Source: Semisulcospira habei
Lineage: Eukaryota; Mollusca; Gastropoda; Semisulcospiridae
NCBI GenBank assembly: GCA_036245525.1
Contig: BTPG01000001.1
Span: forward strand, 178,775,958 to 178,839,957
DNA: 64,000 nt
Direction of reading: 5' to 3'
Of this stretch, positions 14,101 through 28,977 are shown in pieces. The notes beneath the pieces were generated by a model, which was not told the origin of the DNA, did no database searches, and was given only the letters and a program-made list of their open reading frames with translations. The position numbers and the translations under genes were made by a program. The first letter of the stretch is position 1; every line of letters starts with the position of its first letter.

Positions 14101-15539
14101 TCAATTCCTGCTCAAAACCAGCATGAATAGCCTGGTGCGGCACGACACCCTGTGGTCCGCTAAACTTTTGTGCTTGTTTCTCGTCCAAAATAGGTTCCCC
14201 CTCTTCGGCAAGAGGCCTCTGCGCCGATTCTGCCCGTTTTCAAGTTTCAAATCCGACTTTGCCTTCCATCGTCAATTCCTGCTCAAAACCAGCATGAATA
14301 GCCTGGTGCGGCACTGCGCGGCACGACACCGTGTGTCCGCTAAACTTTTGTGCTTGTTTTCTCGTCCAAAATAGGTTCCCCTCTTCGGCAAGAGGCCTCT
14401 GCGCCGATTCTGCCCGTTTTCAAGTTTCAAATCCGACTTTGCCTTCCATCGTCAATTCCCAGTGCTGCATGAATAGCCTTGTGCGGCACGGCGTGGCACG
14501 ACACCCTGTGGTCCGCTAAACTTGTGTGCTTGTTTTCTCGTCCAAAATAGGTTCCCCTCTTCGGCAAGAGGCCTGTGCGCCGATTCTGCCCGTTTTCAAG
14601 TTTCAAATGCGACTTTGCCTTCCATCGTCAATTCCTGCTCAAAACCAGCATGAATAGCCTGGTGCGGCAGGGCGCGGCACGACACCGTGTGTCCGCTAAA
14701 CTTGTGTGCTTGTTTTCTCGTCCAAAATAGGTTCCCCTCTTCGGCAAGAGGCCTCTGCGCCGATTCTGCCCGTTTTCAAGTTTCAAATCCGACTTTGCCT
14801 TCCATCGTCAATTCCCAGTGCTGCATGAATAGCCTTGTGCGGCACGGCGTGGCACGACACCCTGTGGTCCGCTAAACTTGTGTGCTTGTTTCTCGTCCAA
14901 AATAGGTTGCCCTCTTCGGCAAGAGGCCTGTGCGCCGATTCTGCCCGTTTTCAAGTTTGAAATGCGACTTTGCCTTCCATCCTCAATTCCCAGTGATGCA
15001 TGAATAGCCTTGTGCGGCACGGCGTGGCACGACACCCTGTGGTCCGCTAAACTTGTGTGCTTGTTTCTCGTCCAAAATAGGTTCCCCTCTTCGGCAAGAG
15101 GCCTGTGCGCCGATTCTGCCAGTTTTCAAGTTTCAAATCCCACCTTGCGTTCCATCGTCAATTCCTGCTGAAAACCAGCATTGGTGACTGCAGGGGGCTG
15201 GCGGGCTGGTGGACTACAAAACTATTTCGCTTGTTGTTTCTCGTCCGAAATAGCATTTTCTGTTGCGGAATAATCCTCCGCACCGATTCTTCAACTTTCA
15301 AGTCTCAACTCCGACTTTGCCATCCATCCATCGTCCGCCCTATATATATATAGTGATCACGTTAAACAGGTATTGACGAGCACAGTATAGCAATAAAACC
15401 CCTCCACACACCTTCCCCATGATAAAAAGTCGCAGTGCGCACGCTATCCCAGCATTGCACTACCACCCCTCTACCCATTACAAATCGTAACAACCCCTGG
15501 GCATACACTTTTTGACATCACCCTAGTTCACCCTACCGC

Positions 15540-17781
15540 CTACCGCGAGAGAATTTTTTCCAAGTTTTTCTGCTGGCCCTTTACATTTGGGATCTTAGTT
15601 ACTGTGAAGAGAATCCCGTTAGAAATTTGTCCAAGTTTCGCGGGTGGCCATTTCAACAGCCACTTTGCTTTCCTTCCGTCAATTCCTGCTGAAAAACCCA
15701 ACTTTGGCGGCTGCAGGGGGCCGGCGGGATTGGTGGACGACAAAACTTTTTCACTGGTTTCTCGTCGGCAATAGGTTTGCCTGATATGGATTAAGCCTCC
15801 GCACTGATTCTGCCCGTATTCAAGTTTCAAATGCGACTTTGCCTTCCATCGTCAATTCCCAGTGCTGCATGAATAGCCTTGTGCGGCACGGCGTGCTTGT
15901 TTCTCGTCCAAAATAGGTTCCCCTCTTCGGCAAGAGGCCTGTGCGCCGATTCTGCCCGTTTACAAGTTTCAAATGCGACTTTGCCTTCCATCGTCAGTTC
16001 CCAGTGCTGCATGAATAGCCTGGTGCGGCAGGGCGCGGCACGACACCCTGTGGTCCGCTAAACTTGTGTGCTTGTTTCTCGTCCAAAATAGGTTCCCCTC
16101 TTCGGCAAGAGGCCTGTGCGCCGATTCTGCCCGTTTTCAAGTTTCAAATGCGACTTTGCCTTCCATCGTCAATTCCCAGTGCTGCATGAATAGCCTTGTG
16201 CGGCACGGCGTGGCACGACACCCTGTGGTCCGCTAAACTTTTGTGCTTAGTTTCTCGTCCAAAATAGGTTCCCCTCTTCGGCAAGAGGCCTCTGCGCCGA
16301 TTCTGCCCGTTTTCAAGTTTCAAATCCGACTTTGCCTTCCATCGTCAATTCCTGCTCAAAACCAGCATGAATAGCCTGGTGCGGCACGACACCCTGTGGT
16401 CCGCTAAACTTTTGTGCTTGTTTCTCGTCCAAAATAGGTTCCCCCTCTTCGGCAAGAGGCCTCTGCGCCGATTCTGCCCGTTTTCAAGTTTCAAATCCGA
16501 CTTTGCCTTCCATCGTCAATTCCTGCTCAAAACCAGCATGAATAGCCTGGTGCGGCACTGCGCGGCACGACACCGTGTGTCCGCTAAACTTTTGTGCTTG
16601 TTTTCTCGTCCAAAATAGGTTCCCCTCTTCGGCAAGAGGCCTCTGCGCCGATTCTGCCCGTTTTCAAGTTTCAAATCCGACTTTGCCTTCCATCGTCAAT
16701 TCCCAGTGCTGCATGAATAGCCTTGTGCGGCACGGCGTGGCACGACACCCTGTGGTCCGCTAAACTTGTGTGCTTGTTTTCTCGTCCAAAATAGGTTCCC
16801 CTCTTCGGCAAGAGGCCTGTGCGCCGATTCTGCCCGTTTTCAAGTTTCAAATGCGACTTTGCCTTCCATCGTCAATTCCTGCTCAAAACCAGCATGAATA
16901 GCCTGGTGCGGCAGGGCGCGGCACGACACCGTGTGTCCGCTAAACTTGTGTGCTTGTTTTCTCGTCCAAAATAGGTTCCCCTCTTCGGCAAGAGGCCTCT
17001 GCGCCGATTCTGCCCGTTTTCAAGTTTCAAATCCGACTTTGCCTTCCATCGTCAATTCCCAGTGCTGCATGAATAGCCTTGTGCGGCACGGCGTGGCACG
17101 ACACCCTGTGGTCCGCTAAACTTGTGTGCTTGTTTCTCGTCCAAAATAGGTTGCCCTCTTCGGCAAGAGGCCTGTGCGCCGATTCTGCCCGTTTTCAAGT
17201 TTGAAATGCGACTTTGCCTTCCATCCTCAATTCCCAGTGATGCATGAATAGCCTTGTGCGGCACGGCGTGGCACGACACCCTGTGGTCCGCTAAACTTGT
17301 GTGCTTGTTTCTCGTCCAAAATAGGTTCCCCTCTTCGGCAAGAGGCCTGTGCGCCGATTCTGCCAGTTTTCAAGTTTCAAATCCCACCTTGCGTTCCATC
17401 GTCAATTCCTGCTGAAAACCAGCATTGGTGACTGCAGGGGGCTGGCGGGCTGGTGGACTACAAAACTATTTCGCTTGTTGTTTCTCGTCCGAAATAGCAT
17501 TTTCTGTTGCGGAATAATCCTCCGCACCGATTCTTCAACTTTCAAGTCTCAACTCCGACTTTGCCTTCCATCCATCGTCCCCCCTATATATATAGTGATC
17601 ACGTTAAACAGGTATTGACGAGCACAGTATAGCAATAAAACCCCTCCACACACCTTCCCCATGATAAAAAGTCGCAGTGCGCACGCTATCCCAGCATTGC
17701 ACTACCACCCCTCTACCCATTACAAATCGTAACAACCCCTGGGCATACACTTTTTGACATCACCCTAGTTCACCCTACCGC
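15540..17781. repeat. 2242-bp higher-order unit, copy of the deletion-bearing unit
   Basis: Same length and same 33-bp deletion (near 15895) as the unit at 8922. The unit just before each also shares a private GCCATCCATCC variant (near 8704 and 15320). These markers define a three-unit block that was copied. Confidence 0.85.
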
Positions 17782-20700
17782 CTACCGCGAGAGAATTTTT
17801 TCCAAGTTTTTCTGCTGGCCCTTTACATTTGGGATCTTAGTTACTGTGAAGAGAATCCCGTTAGAAATTTGTCCAAGTTTCGCGGGTGGCCATTTCAACA
17901 GCCACTTTGCTTTCCTTCCGTCAATTCCTGCTGAAAAACCCAACTTTGGCGGCTGCAGGGGGCCGGCGGGATTGGTGGACGACAAAACTTTTTCACTGGT
18001 TTCTCGTCGGCAATAGGTTTGCCTGATATGGATTAAGCCTCCGCACTGATTCTGCCCGTATTCAAGTTTCAAATGCGACTTTGCCTTCCATCGTCAATTC
18101 CCAGTGCTGCATGAATAGCCTTGTGCGGCACGGCGTGGCACGACACCCTGTGGTCCGCTAAACTTGTGTGCTTGTTTCTCGTCCAAAATAGGTTCCCCTC
18201 TTCGGCAAGAGGCCTGTGCGCCGATTCTGCCCGTTTACAAGTTTCAAATGCGACTTTGCCTTCCATCGTCAGTTCCCAGTGCTGCATGAATAGCCTGGTG
18301 CGGCAGGGCGCGGCACGACACCCTGTGGTCCGCTAAACTTGTGTGCTTGTTTCTCGTCCAAAATAGGTTCCCCTCTTCGGCTAGAGGCCTGTGCGCCGAT
18401 TCTGCCCGTTTTCAAGTTTCAAATGCGACTTTGCCTTCCATCGTCAATTCCCAGTGCTGCATGAATAGCCTTGTGCGGCACGGCGTGGCACGACACCCTG
18501 TGGTCCGCTAAACTTTTGTGCTTAGTTTCTCGTCCAAAATAGGTTCCCCTCTTCGGCAAGAGGCCTCTGCGCCGATTCTGCCCGTTTTCAAGTTTCAAAT
18601 CCGACTTTGCCTTCCATCGTCAATTCCTGCTCAAAACCAGCATGAATAGCCTGGTGCGGCACGACACCCTGTGGTCCGCTAAACTTGTGTGCTTGTTTCT
18701 CGTCCAAAATAGGTTGCCCCTCTTCGGCAAGAGGCCTCTGCGCCGATTCTGCCCGTTTTCAAGTTTCAAATCCGACTTTGCCTTCCATCGTCAATTCCTG
18801 CTCAAAACCAGCATGAATAGCCTGGTGCGGCACGACACCCTGTGGTCCGCTAAACTTTTGTGCTTGTTTCTCGTCCAAAATAGGTTCCCCCTCTTCGGCA
18901 AGAGGCCTCTGCGCCGATTCTGCCCGTTTTCAAGTTTCAAATCCGACTTTGCCTTCCATCGTCAATTCCTGCTCAAAACCAGCATGAATAGCCTGGTGCG
19001 GCACTGCGCGGCACGACACCGTGTGTCCGCTAAACTTTTGTGCTTGTTTTCTCGTCCAAAATAGGTTCCCCTCTTCGGCAAGAGGCCTCTGCGCCGATTC
19101 TGCCCGTTTTCAAGTTTCAAATCCGACTTTGCCTTCCATCGTCAATTCCCAGTGCTGCATGAATAGCCTTGTGCGGCACGGCGTGGCACGACACCCTGTG
19201 GTCCGCTAAACTTGTGTGCTTGTTTTCTCGTCCAAAATAGGTTCCCCTCTTCGGCAAGAGGCCTGTGCGCCGATTCTGCCCGTTTTCAAGTTTCAAATGC
19301 GACTTTGCCTTCCATCGTCAATTCCTGCTCAAAACCAGCATGAATAGCCTGGTGCGGCAGGGCGCGGCACGACACCGTGTGTCCGCTAAACTTGTGTGCT
19401 TGTTTTCTCGTCCAAAATAGGTTCCCCTCTTCGGCAAGAGGCCTCTGCGCCGATTCTGCCCGTTTTCAAGTTTCAAATCCGACTTTGCCTTCCATCGTCA
19501 ATTCCCAGTGCTGCATGAATAGCCTTGTGCGGCACGGCGTGGCACGACACCCTGTGGTCCGCTAAACTTGTGTGCTTGTTTCTCGTCCAAAATAGGTTGC
19601 CCTCTTCGGCAAGAGGCCTGTGCGCCGATTCTGCCCGTTTTCAAGTTTGAAATGCGACTTTGCCTTCCATCCTCAATTCCCAGTGATGCATGAATAGCCT
19701 TGTGCGGCACGGCGTGGCACGACACCCTGTGGTCCGCTAAACTTGTGTGCTTGTTTCTCGTCCAAAATAGGTTCCCCTCTTCGGCAAGAGGCCTGTGCGC
19801 CGATTCTGCCAGTTTTCAAGTTTCAAATCCCACCTTGCGTTCCATCGTCAATTCCTGCTGAAAACCAGCATTGGTGACTGCAGGGGGCTGGCGGGCTGGT
19901 GGACTACAAAACTATTTCGCTTGTTGTTTCTCGTCCGAAATAGCATTTTCTGTTGCGGAATAATCCTCCGCACCGATTCTTCAACTTTCAAGTCTCAACT
20001 CCGACTTTGCCTTCCATCCATCGTCCCCCCTATATATATAGTGATCACGTTAAACAGGTATTGACGAGCACAGTATAGCAATAAAACCCCTCCACACACC
20101 TTCCCCATGATAAAAAGTCGCAGTGCGCACGCTATCCCAGCATTGCACTACCACCCCTCTACCCATTACAAATCGTAACAACCCCTGGGCATACACTTTT
20201 TGACATCACCCTAGTTCACCCTACCGCCTACCGCGAGAGAATTTTTTCCAAGTTTTTCTGCTGGCCCTTTACATTTGGGATCTTAGTTACTGTGAAGAGA
20301 ATCCCGTTAGAAATTTGTCCAAGTTTCGCGGGTGGCCATTTCAACAGCCACTTTGCTTTCCTTCCGTCAATTCCTGCTGAAAAACCCAACTTTGGCGGCT
20401 GCAGGGGGCCGGCGGGATTGGTGGACGACAAAACTTTTTCACTGGTTTCTCGTCGGCAATAGGTTTGCCTGATATGGATTAAGCCTCCGCACTGATTCTG
20501 CCCGTATTCAAGTTTGAAATGCGACTTTGCCTTCCATCGTCAATTCCCAGTGCTGCATGAATAGCCTTGTGCGGCACGGCGTGGCACGACACCCTGTGGT
20601 CCGCTAAACTTGTGTGCTTGTTTCTCGTCCAAAATAGGTTCCCCTCTTCGGCAAGAGGCCTGTGCGCCGATTCTGCCCGTTTTCAAGTTTCAAATGCGAC

Positions 20701-22327
20701 TTTGCCTTCCATCGTCAATTCCCAGTGCTGCATGAATAGCCTTGTGCGGCACGGCGTGGCACGACACCCTGTGGTCCGCTAAACTTTTGTGCTTAGTTTC
20801 TCGTCCAAAATAGGTTCCCCTCTTCGGCAAGAGGCCTCTGCGCCGATTCTGCCCGTTTTCAAGTTTCAAATCCGACTTTGCCTTCCATCGTCAATTCCTG
20901 CTCAAAACCAGCATGAATAGCCTGGTGCGGCACGACACCCTGTGGTCCGCTAAACTTTTGTGCTTGTTTCTCGTCCAAAATAGGTTCCCCCTCTTCGGCA
21001 AGAGGCCTCTGCGCCGATTCTGCCCGTTTTCAAGTTTCAAATCCGACTTTGCCTTCCATCGTCAATTCCTGCTCAAAACCAGCATGAATAGCCTGGTGCG
21101 GCACTGCGCGGCACGACACCGTGTGTCCGCTAAACTTTTGTGCTTGTTTTCTCGTCCAAAATAGGTTCCCCTCTTCGGCAAGAGGCCTCTGCGCCGATTC
21201 TGCCCGTTTTCAAGTTTCAAATCCGACTTTGCCTTCCATCGTCAATTCCCAGTGCTGCATGAATAGCCTTGTGCGGCACGGCGTGGCACGACACCCTGTG
21301 GTCCGCTAAACTTGTGTGCTTGTTTTCTCGTCCAAAATAGGTTCCCCTCTTCGGCAAGAGGCCTGTGCGCCGATTCTGCCCGTTTTCAAGTTTCAAATGC
21401 GACTTTGCCTTCCATCGTCAATTCCTGCTCAAAACCAGCATGAATAGCCTGGTGCGGCAGGGCGCGGCACGACACCGTGTGTCCGCTAAACTTGTGTGCT
21501 TGTTTTCTCGTCCAAAATAGGTTCCCCTCTTCGGCAAGAGGCCTCTGCGCCGATTCTGCCCGTTTTCAAGTTTCAAATCCGACTTTGCCTTCCATCGTCA
21601 ATTCCCAGTGCTGCATGAATAGCCTTGTGCGGCACGGCGTGGCACGACACCCTGTGGTCCGCTAAACTTGTGTGCTTGTTTCTCGTCCAAAATAGGTTGC
21701 CCTCTTCGGCAAGAGGCCTGTGCGCCGATTCTGCCCGTTTTCAAGTTTGAAATGCGACTTTGCCTTCCATCCTCAATTCCCAGTGATGCATGAATAGCCT
21801 TGTGCGGCACGGCGTGGCACGACACCCTGTGGTCCGCTAAACTTGTGTGCTTGTTTCTCGTCCAAAATAGGTTCCCCTCTTCGGCAAGAGGCCTGTGCGC
21901 CGATTCTGCCAGTTTTCAAGTTTCAAATCCCACCTTGCGTTCCATCGTCAATTCCTGCTGAAAACCAGCATTGGTGACTGCAGGGGGCTGGCGGGCTGGT
22001 GGACTACAAAACTATTTCGCTTGTTGTTTCTCGTCCGAAATAGCATTTTCTGTTGCGGAATAATCCTCCGCACCGATTCTTCAACTTTCAAGTCTCAACT
22101 CCGACTTTGCCTTCCATCCATCGTCCCCCCTATATATATAGTGATCACGTTAAACAGGTATTGACGAGCACAGTATAGCAATAAAACCCCTCCACACACC
22201 TTCCCCATGATAAAAAGTCGCAGTGCGCACGCTATCCCAGCATTGCACTACCACCCCTCTACCCATTACAAATCGTAACAACCCCTGGGCATACACTTTT
22301 TGACATCACCCTAGTTCACCCTACCGC

Positions 22328-24074
22328 CTACCGCGAGAGAATTTTTTCCAAGTTTTTCTGCTGGCCCTTTACATTTGGGATCTTAGTTACTGTGAAGAGA
22401 ATCCCGTTAGAAATTTGTCCAAGTTTCGCGGGTGGCCATTTCAACAGCCACTTTGCTTTCCTTCCGTCAATTCCTGCTGAAAAACCCAACTTTGGCGGCT
22501 GCAGGGGGCCGGCGGGATTGGTGGACGACAAAACTTTTTCACTGGTTTCTCGTCGGCAATAGGTTTGCCTGATATGGATTAAGCCTCCGCACTGATTCTG
22601 CCCGTATTCAAGTTTCAAATGCGACTTTGCCTTCCATCGTCAATTCCCAGTGCTGCATGAATAGCCTTGTGCGGCACGGCGTGGCACGACACCCTGTGGT
22701 CCGCTAAACTTGTGTGCTTGTTTCTCGTCCAAAATAGGTTCCCCTCTTCGGCAAGAGGCCTGTGCGCCGATTCTGCCCGTTTTCAAGTTTCAAATGCGAC
22801 TTTGCCTTCCATCGTCAATTCCCAGTGCTGCATGAATAGCCTTGTGCGGCACGGCGTGGCACGACACCCTGTGGTCCGCTAAACTTTTGTGCTTAGTTTC
22901 TCGTCCAAAATAGGTTCCCCTCTTCGGCAAGAGGCCTCTGCGCCGATTCTGCCCGTTTTCAAGTTTCAAATCCGACTTTGCCTTCCATCGTCAATTCCTG
23001 CTCAAAACCAGCATGAATAGCCTGGTGCGGCACGACACCCTGTGGTCCGCTAAACTTTTGTGCTTGTTTCTCGTCCAAAATAGGTTCCCCTCTTCGGCAA
23101 GAGGCCTCTGCGCCGATTCTGCCCGTTTTCAAGTTTCAAATCCGACTTTGCCTTCCATCGTCAATTCCTGCTCAAAACCAGCATGAATAGCCTGGTGCGG
23201 CACTGCGCGGCACGACACCGTGTGTCCGCTAAACTTTTGTGCTTGTTTTATCGTCCAAAATAGGTTCCCCTCTTCGGCAAGAGGCCTCTGCGCCGATTCT
23301 GCCCGTTTTCAAGTTTCAAATCCGACTTTGCCTTCCATCGTCAATTCCCAGTGCTGCATGAATAGCCTTGTGCGGCACGGCGTGGCACGACACCCTGTGG
23401 TCCGCTAAACTTGTGTGCTTGTTTTCTCGTCCAAAATAGGTTCCCCTCTTCGGCAAGAGGCCTGTGCGCCGATTCTGCCCGTTTTCAAGTTTGAAATGCG
23501 ACTTTGCCTTCCATCCTCAATTCCCAGTGATGCATGAATAGCCTTGTGCGGCACGGCGTGGCACGACACCCTGTGGTCCGCTAAACTTTTGTGCTTAGTT
23601 TCTCGTCCAAAATAGGTTCCCCTCTTCGGCAAGAGGCCTCTGCGCCGATTCTGCCAGTTTTCAAGTTTCAAATCCCACCTTGCGTTCCATCGTCAATTCC
23701 TGCTGAAAACCAGCATTGGTGACTGCAGGGGGCTGGCGGGCTGGTGGACTACAAAACTATTTCGCTTGTTGTTTCTCGTCCGAAATAGCATTTTCTGTTG
23801 CGGAATAATCCTCCGCACCGATTCTTCAACTTTCAAGTCTCAACTCCGACTTTGCCTTCCATCCATCGTCCCCCCTATATATATATAGTGATCACGTTAA
23901 ACAGGTATTGACGAGCACAGTATAGCAATAAAACCCCTCCACACACCTTCCCCATGATAAAAAGTCGCAGTGCGCACGCTATCCCAGCATTGCACTACCA
24001 CCCCTCTACCCATTACAAATCGTAACAACCCCTGGGCATACACTTTTTGACATCACCCTAGTTCACCCTACCGC
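22328..24074. repeat. Shortest higher-order unit (1747 bp, six canonical monomers)
   Basis: It lacks two canonical monomers relative to the 2100-bp form. A hybrid junction is visible near 23410-23640, where monomer variants normally separated by two monomers lie next to each other. This is the expected product of unequal exchange. Confidence 0.8.
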
Positions 24075-26174
24075 CTACCGCGAGAGAATTTTTTCCAAGT
24101 TTTTCTGCTGGCCCTTTACATTTGGGATCTTAGTTACTGTGAAGAGAATCCCGTTAGAAATTTGTCCAAGTTTCGCGGGTGGCCATTTCAACAGCCACTT
24201 TGCTTTCCTTCCGTCAATTCCTGCTGAAAAACCCAACTTTGGCGGCTGCAGGGGGCCGGCGGGATTGGTGGACGACAAAACTTTTTCACTGGTTTCTCGT
24301 CGGCAATAGGTTTGCCTGATATGGATTAAGCCTCCGCACTGATTCTGCCCGTATTCAAGTTTCAAATGCGACTTTGCCTTCCATCGTCAATTCCCAGTGC
24401 TGCATGAATAGCCTTGTGCGGCACGGCGTGGCACGACACCCTGTGGTCCGCTAAACTTGTGTGCTTGTTTCTCGTCCAAAATAGGTTCCCCTCTTCGGCA
24501 AGAGGCCTGTGCGCCGATTCTGCCCGTTTTCAAGTTTCAAATGCGACTTTGCCTTCCATCGTCAATTCCCAGTGCTGCATGAATAGCCTTGTGCGGCACG
24601 GCGTGGCACGACACCCTGTGGTCCGCTAAACTTTTGTGCTTAGTTTCTCGTCCAAAATAGGTTCCCCTCTTCGGCAAGAGGCCTCTGCGCCGATTCTGCC
24701 CGTTTTCAAGTTTCAAATCCGACTTTGCCTTCCATCGTCAATTCCTGCTCAAAACCAGCATGAATAGCCTGGTGCGGCACGACACCCTGTGGTCCGCTAA
24801 ACTTTTGTGCTTGTTTCTCGTCCAAAATAGGTTCCCCCTCTTCGGCAAGAGGCCTCTGCGCCGATTCTGCCCGTTTTCAAGTTTCAAATCCGACTTTGCC
24901 TTCCATCGTCAATTCCTGCTCAAAACCAGCATGAATAGCCTGGTGCGGCACTGCGCGGCACGACACCGTGTGTCCGCTAAACTTTTGTGCTTGTTTTCTC
25001 GTCCAAAATAGGTTCCCCTCTTCGGCAAGAGGCCTCTGCGCCGATTCTGCCCGTTTTCAAGTTTCAAATCCGACTTTGCCTTCCATCGTCAATTCCCAGT
25101 GCTGCATGAATAGCCTTGTGCGGCACGGCGTGGCACGACACCCTGTGGTCCGCTAAACTTGTGTGCTTGTTTTCTCGTCCAAAATAGGTTCCCCTCTTCG
25201 GCAAGAGGCCTGTGCGCCGATTCTGCCCGTTTTCAAGTTTCAAATGCGACTTTGCCTTCCATCGTCAATTCCTGCTCAAAACCAGCATGAATAGCCTGGT
25301 GCGGCAGGGCGCGGCACGACACCGTGTGTCCGCTAAACTTGTGTGCTTGTTTTCTCGTCCAAAATAGGTTCCCCTCTTCGGCAAGAGGCCTCTGCGCCGA
25401 TTCTGCCCGTTTTCAAGTTTCAAATCCGACTTTGCCTTCCATCGTCAATTCCCAGTGCTGCATGAATAGCCTTGTGCGGCACGGCGTGGCACGACACCCT
25501 GTGGTCCGCTAAACTTGTGTGCTTGTTTCTCGTCCAAAATAGGTTGCCCTCTTCGGCAAGAGGCCTGTGCGCCGATTCTGCCCGTTTTCAAGTTTGAAAT
25601 GCGACTTTGCCTTCCATCCTCAATTCCCAGTGATGCATGAATAGCCTTGTGCGGCACGGCGTGGCACGACACCCTGTGGTCCGCTAAACTTGTGTGCTTG
25701 TTTCTCGTCCAAAATAGGTTCCCCTCTTCGGCAAGAGGCCTGTGCGCCGATTCTGCCAGTTTTCAAGTTTCAAATCCCACCTTGCGTTCCATCGTCAATT
25801 CCTGCTGAAAACCAGCATTGGTGACTGCAGGGGGCTGGCGGGCTGGTGGACTACAAAACTATTTCGCTTGTTGTTTCTCGTCCGAAATAGCATTTTCTGT
25901 TGCGGAATAATCCTCCGCACCGATTCTTCAACTTTCAAGTCTCAACTCCGACTTTGCCTTCCATCCATCGTCCCCCCTATATATATAGTGATCACGTTAA
26001 ACAGGTATTGACGAGCACAGTATAGCAATAAAACCCCTCCACACACCTTCCCCATGATAAAAAGTCGCAGTGCGCACGCTATCCCAGCATTGCACTACCA
26101 CCCCTCTACCCATTACAAATCGTAACAACCCCTGGGCATACACTTTTTGACATCACCCTAGTTCACCCTACCGC

Positions 26175-28977
26175 CTACCGCGAGAGAATTTTTTCCAAGT
26201 TTTTCTGCTGGCCCTTTACATTTGGGATCTTAGTTACTGTGAAGAGAATCCCGTTAGAAATTTGTCCAAGTTTCGCGGGTGGCCATTTCAACAGCCACTT
26301 TGCTTTCCTTCCGTCAATTCCTGCTGAAAAACCCAACTTTGGCGGCTGCAGGGGGCCGGCGGGATTGGTGGACGACAAAACTTTTTCACTGGTTTCTCGT
26401 CGGCAATAGGTTTGCCTGATATGGATTAAGCCTCCGCACTGATTCTGCCCGTATTCAAGTTTCAAATGCGACTTTGCCTTCCATCGTCAATTCCCAGTGC
26501 TGCATGAATAGCCTTGTGCGGCACGGCGTGGCACGACACCCTGTGGTCCGCTAAACTTGTGTGCTTGTTTCTCGTCCAAAATAGGTTCCCCTCTTCGGCA
26601 AGAGGCCTGTGCGCCGATCCTGCCCGTTTTCAAGTTTCAAATGCGACTTTGCCTTCCATCTTCAATTCCCAGTGCTGCATGAATAGCCTTGTGCGGCACG
26701 GCGTGGCACGACACCCTGTGGTCCGCTAAACTTTTGTGCTTAGTTTCTCGTCCAAAATAGGTTCCCCTCTTCGGCAAGAGGCCTCTGCGCCGATTCTGCC
26801 CGTTTTCAAGTTTCAAATCCGACTTTGCCTTCCATCGTCAATTCCTGCTCAAAACCAGCATGAATAGCCTGGTGCGGCACGACACCCTGTGGTCCGCTAA
26901 ACTTTTGTGCTTGTTTCTCGTCCAAAATAGGTTCCCCCTCTTCGGCAAGAGGCCTCTGCGCCGATTCTGCCCGTTTTCAAGTTTCAAATCCGACTTTGCC
27001 TTCCATCGTCAATTCCTGCTCAAAACCAGCATGAATAGCCTGGTGCGGCACTGCGCGGCACGACACCGTGTGTCCGCTAAACTTTTGTGCTTGTTTTCTC
27101 GTCCAAAATACGTTCCCCTCTTCGGCAAGAGGCCTCTGCGCCGATTCTGCCCGTTTTCAAGTTTCAAATCCGACTTTGCCTTCCATCGTCAATTCCCAGT
27201 GCTGCATGAATAGCCTTGTGCGGCACGGCGTGGCACGACACCCTGTGGTCCGCTAAACTTGTGTGCTTGTTTTCTCGTCCAAAATAGGTTCCCCTCTTCG
27301 GCAAGAGGCCTGTGCGCCGATTCTGCCCGTTTTCAAGTTTCAAATGCGACTTTGCCTTCCATCGTCAATTCCCAGTGCTGCATGAATAGCCTTGTGCGGC
27401 ACGGCGTGGCACGACACCCTGTGGTCCGCTAAACTTTTGTGCTTAGTTTCTCGTCCAAAATAGGTTCCCCTCTTCGGCAAGAGGCCTCTGCGCCGATTCT
27501 GCCCGTTTTCAAGTTTCAAATTCGACTTTGCCTTCCATCGTCAATTCCTGCTCAAAACCAGCATGAATAGCCTGGTGCGGCACGACACCCTGTGGTCCGC
27601 TAAACTTTTGTGCTTGTTTCTCGTCCAAAATAGGTTCCCCCTCTTCGGCAAGAGGCCTCTGCGCCGATTCTGCCCGTTTTCAAGTTTCAAATCCGACTTT
27701 GCCTTCCATCGTCATTTCCTGCTCAAAACCAGCATGAATAGCCTGGTGCGGCACTGCGCGGCACGACACCGTGTGTCCGCTAAACTTTTGTGCTTGTTTT
27801 CTCGTCCAAAATAGGTTCCCCTCTTCGGCAAGAGGCCTCTGCGCCGATTCTGCCCGTTTTCAAGTTTCAAATCCGACTTTGCCTTCCATCGTCAATTCCC
27901 AGTGCTGCATGAATAGCCTTGTGCGGCACGGCGTGGCACGACACCCTGTGGTCCGCTAAACTTGTGTGCTTGTTTTCTCGTCCAAAATAGGTTCCCCTCT
28001 TCGGCAAGAGGCCTGTGCGCTGATTCTGCCCGTTTTCAAGTTTCAAATGCGACTTTGCCTTCCATCGTCAATTCCTGCTCAAAACCAGCATGAATAGCCT
28101 GGTGCGGCAGGGCGCGGCACGACACCGTGTGTCCGCTAAACTTGTGTGCTTGTTTTCTCGTCCAAAATAGGTTCCCCTCTTCGGCAAGAGGCCTCTGCGC
28201 CGATTCTGCCCGTTTTCAAGTTTCAAATCCGACTTTGCCTTCCATCGTCAATTCCCAGTGCTGCATGAATAGCCTTGTGCGGCACGGCGTGGCACGACAC
28301 CCTGTGGTCCGCTAAACTTGTGTGCTTGTTTCTCGTCCAAAATAGGTTGCCCTCTTCGGCAAGAGGCCTGTGCGCCGATTCTGCCCGTTTTCAAGTTTGA
28401 AATGCGACTTTGCCTTCCATCCTCAATTCCCAGTGATGCATGAATAGCCTTGTGCGGCACGGCGTGGCACGACACCCTGTGGTCCGCTAAACTTGTGTGC
28501 TTGTTTCTCGTCCAAAATAGGTTCCCCTCTTCGGCAAGAGGCCTGTGCGCCGATTCTGCCAGTTTTCAAGTTTCAAATCCCACCTTGCGTTCCATCGTCA
28601 ATTCCTGCTGAAAACCAGCATTGGTGACTGCAGGGGGCTGGCGGGCTGGTGGACTACAAAACTATTTCGCTTGTTGTTTCTCGTCCGAAATAGCATTTTC
28701 TGTTGCGGAATAATCCTCCGCACCGATTCTTCAACTTTCAAGTCTCAACTCCGACTTTGCCTTCCATCCATCGTCCCCCCTATATATATAGTGATCACGT
28801 TAAACAGGTATTGACGAGCACAGTATAGCAATAAAACCCCTCCACACACCTTCCCCATGATAAAAAGTCGCAGTGCGCACGCTATCCCAGCATTGCACTA
28901 CCACCCCTCTACCCATTACAAATCGTAACAACCCCTGGGCATACACTTTTTGACATCACCCTAGTTCACCCTACCGC
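26175..28977. repeat. Longest higher-order unit (2803 bp, twelve canonical monomers)
   Basis: It has four more monomers than the 2100-bp form; the run beginning with the TTTGTGCTTAGTTTC monomer appears twice (near 26730 and 27435). It carries private variants GATCCTGCC (26619) and ATACGTTCC (near 27110). Both recur 4903 bp downstream in the unit at 31078, which lacks the duplication. Confidence 0.8.
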
